From positions 1-36,306 of the forward strand of contig QZKR01000055.1 in the NCBI GenBank assembly GCA_003598065.1: 36,306 nt of DNA. Direction: 5' to 3'. Under the pieces are notes generated by a model. It saw only the letters and a list, made by a program, of their open reading frames with translations, was not told the origin of the DNA and did not search any database. Numbering within the stretch: the first letter of the stretch is position 1; every line of letters starts with the position of its first letter. Source of the stretch: Myxococcales bacterium (lineage in GTDB: Bacteria; Myxococcota_A; SURF-8). Shown piece after piece: positions 35,345 to 36,306 of the stretch. A program made the position numbers and the translations under genes.

Positions 35345-36181
35345 TCAGTCTTCTGTCAAGATCGGCTTCCAGTTTCTGGCAGCAGCCAACAGGCCAGCTT
35401 TGCCCTGCAACTTAGCGCTCAGGGCGTACAGCGAAGGGAAACTCTCGCCGTTAAATTCAAAGTGGCCGTTCTCCGTAACTTTGGCAATGTACTCTTGGCC
35501 TTTGTACTTTGCGCGGATCGCCGTGCCGGGTTGGAAGAATCGTTTCGGCGCGGGACCACGCTTGCCGCCCTTGCTCGGCTGGCGAGGTTTCGCAGTGGCT
35601 TTCTTGGCACGCCCTTTGGCAGCTGTTTTCTTCGGACGACCGACTTTGGCTTTGCGACCACGCGGCTTGGCCATTTCGGCTTTCTTCGTACTGCGTTTTC
35701 CCGGTTTGCTTGCACCTACCGGCTCCCAGCGTCCGATGTGACGTAGGCCGGTCGCTTTGCCGGGGCCGGCGACGGTATCCAGCATATTGCGCAGGGAGGG
35801 GTATACCTTGCCTTTATACTCGAACCCGGCCTCGACCACGGTAATGCTCATCGGCTTACCGTTGTATAGCGTTTGCAGCTTCGCGCCGCTCTTGTACTTG
35901 GTCTGCCGGCGGCCACGCCGCCCGGTCCCCTTACTGGCAACGGCTATAGCAGTCTTCTTGTTCTTGCTGCCTGGGGGCCTACCACGCCGACCTTTGGTCA
36001 CCGGCTTCGATCCTGGTTTCCGCCCTGGCTTGCGTCCAGGGATGGCGGCGACACCAGCGCCCGTCAATGCCTGGATGTAGTTGGAATACTTCCACACCTC
36101 GGCGAAGTTCTCGGCGTCAATCGCTGCTTTCAGCATCGTCTTGAGTTCAGCCACCAAATCCTGCAAAATGGTCTTGCTCAT
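35345..36181 (-). CDS. AT-hook protein with two RAMA/DUF2924-like domains
   Basis: A 278-residue basic protein. ATG 36181 has GGGAGGGC upstream. N-terminal helix 1-40 (ILQDLVAELKTMLKAA). AT-hook-like motifs GRKPGRKPG (49-57), GRRGRPPGSK (64-73) and a basic stretch 160-210 (PRGRKAKVGRPKK). Two similar small beta domains flank the basic stretch: 95-155 (SGAKLQTLYNGKPMSITVVE ... YPSLRNMLDTV ... RWEPV) and 215-275 (PGTAIRAKYKGQEYIAKVTE ... FPSLYALSAKL ... NWKP). This 'kGk.y.a.v...f...G..ypSl.a...' plan resembles RAMA or DUF2924 domains, found in restriction-modification and phage proteins. Likely binds DNA. It lies in the second element; function inferred. Confidence 0.75.
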   Translation of the reverse strand: MSKTILQDLVAELKTMLKAAIDAENFAEVWKYSNYIQALTGAGVAAIPGRKPGRKPGSKPVTKGRRGRPPGSKNKKTAIAVASKGTGRRGRRQTKYKSGAKLQTLYNGKPMSITVVEAGFEYKGKVYPSLRNMLDTVAGPGKATGLRHIGRWEPVGASKPGKRSTKKAEMAKPRGRKAKVGRPKKTAAKGRAKKATAKPRQPSKGGKRGPAPKRFFQPGTAIRAKYKGQEYIAKVTENGHFEFNGESFPSLYALSAKLQGKAGLLAAARNWKPILTED

Positions 36182-36306
36182 CTTTGCCCTCCCTTGTACC
36201 TTGGACATGTGTAAACGGCGGCTGAAAAACGCGGCGGGGGGCGGGGCGGTCGAATATCGCGGCGCCTCCGACAGACTCTCCGGTCTGAAGTGGTATTCTG
36301 AATGGA
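36182..36306. other. Upstream region of the AT-hook gene, window end
   Basis: Carries the ribosome binding site of the AT-hook gene and a very GC-rich stretch at 36224-36246. No gene is seen before the window ends. Confidence 0.4.

Overview
The window looks like a chromosome segment of a GC-rich, Gram-negative bacterium related to the old Deltaproteobacteria, probably Myxococcota or a neighbouring lineage. Three things suggest this: secreted lipoproteins with long Asp-Gly-Asp linkers and 'CDDDADC'-type Cys modules, a sigma-54/NtrC-type regulatory system, and an HD-GYP protein. The assignment is an inference; there is no rRNA or ribosomal protein gene to test it. No known CRISPR array, rRNA or complete phage is visible.

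Left, 1-10,050: a tRNA-Asn gene (197-272) carries an integrated element of about 9.8 kb. The last 16 bases of the tRNA region (258-273) recur exactly at 10031-10046 and mark attL and attR. Inside, starting at the tRNA, lie the C-terminal stump of a probable site-specific recombinase fused by deletion to a truncated group II intron with its reverse transcriptase, a DEDDh exonuclease, a broken small gene, a tight SNF2 helicase / SWIM zinc-finger / RecQ helicase operon, and a ParB/KorB-like HTH gene. If the element is closed into a circle, the recombinase and the HTH gene become adjacent and co-directional.

Middle, 10,400-24,730: a two-gene nucleotidyltransferase unit with a probably leaderless promoter, then a secreted DUF4185-like protein. 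Four predicted lipoproteins follow, sharing a signal peptide + lipobox + DGD-linker design but carrying unrelated outer domains: a YD/thrombospondin-3-like repeat protein, an alpha/alpha-toroid-like protein, a GH36 alpha-galactosidase-like protein, and a beta-rich protein with an Ig-like end. Between them are decayed genes and an HD-GYP protein cut off from its usual N-terminal partner.

Right core, 24,778-31,752, all on the minus strand. Reading downstream: class I fructose-1,6-bisphosphatase, then a sensor kinase and an NtrC-type sigma-54 activator, then a three-gene operon of a Cys-rich protein, KtrB and KtrA (potassium uptake). A sigma-54 promoter with two tandem inverted-repeat activator sites lies between the activator gene and the Ktr operon. 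This makes a complete, readable circuit: sensor, activator, enhancer sites, promoter, transporter.

Far right, 32,121-36,306: a 3' fragment of a tRNA-Pro followed by its own terminator marks the edge of a second integrated element that runs off the window. It holds two less GC-rich unknown genes, an IS630-family insertion and an AT-hook protein with two RAMA-like domains.
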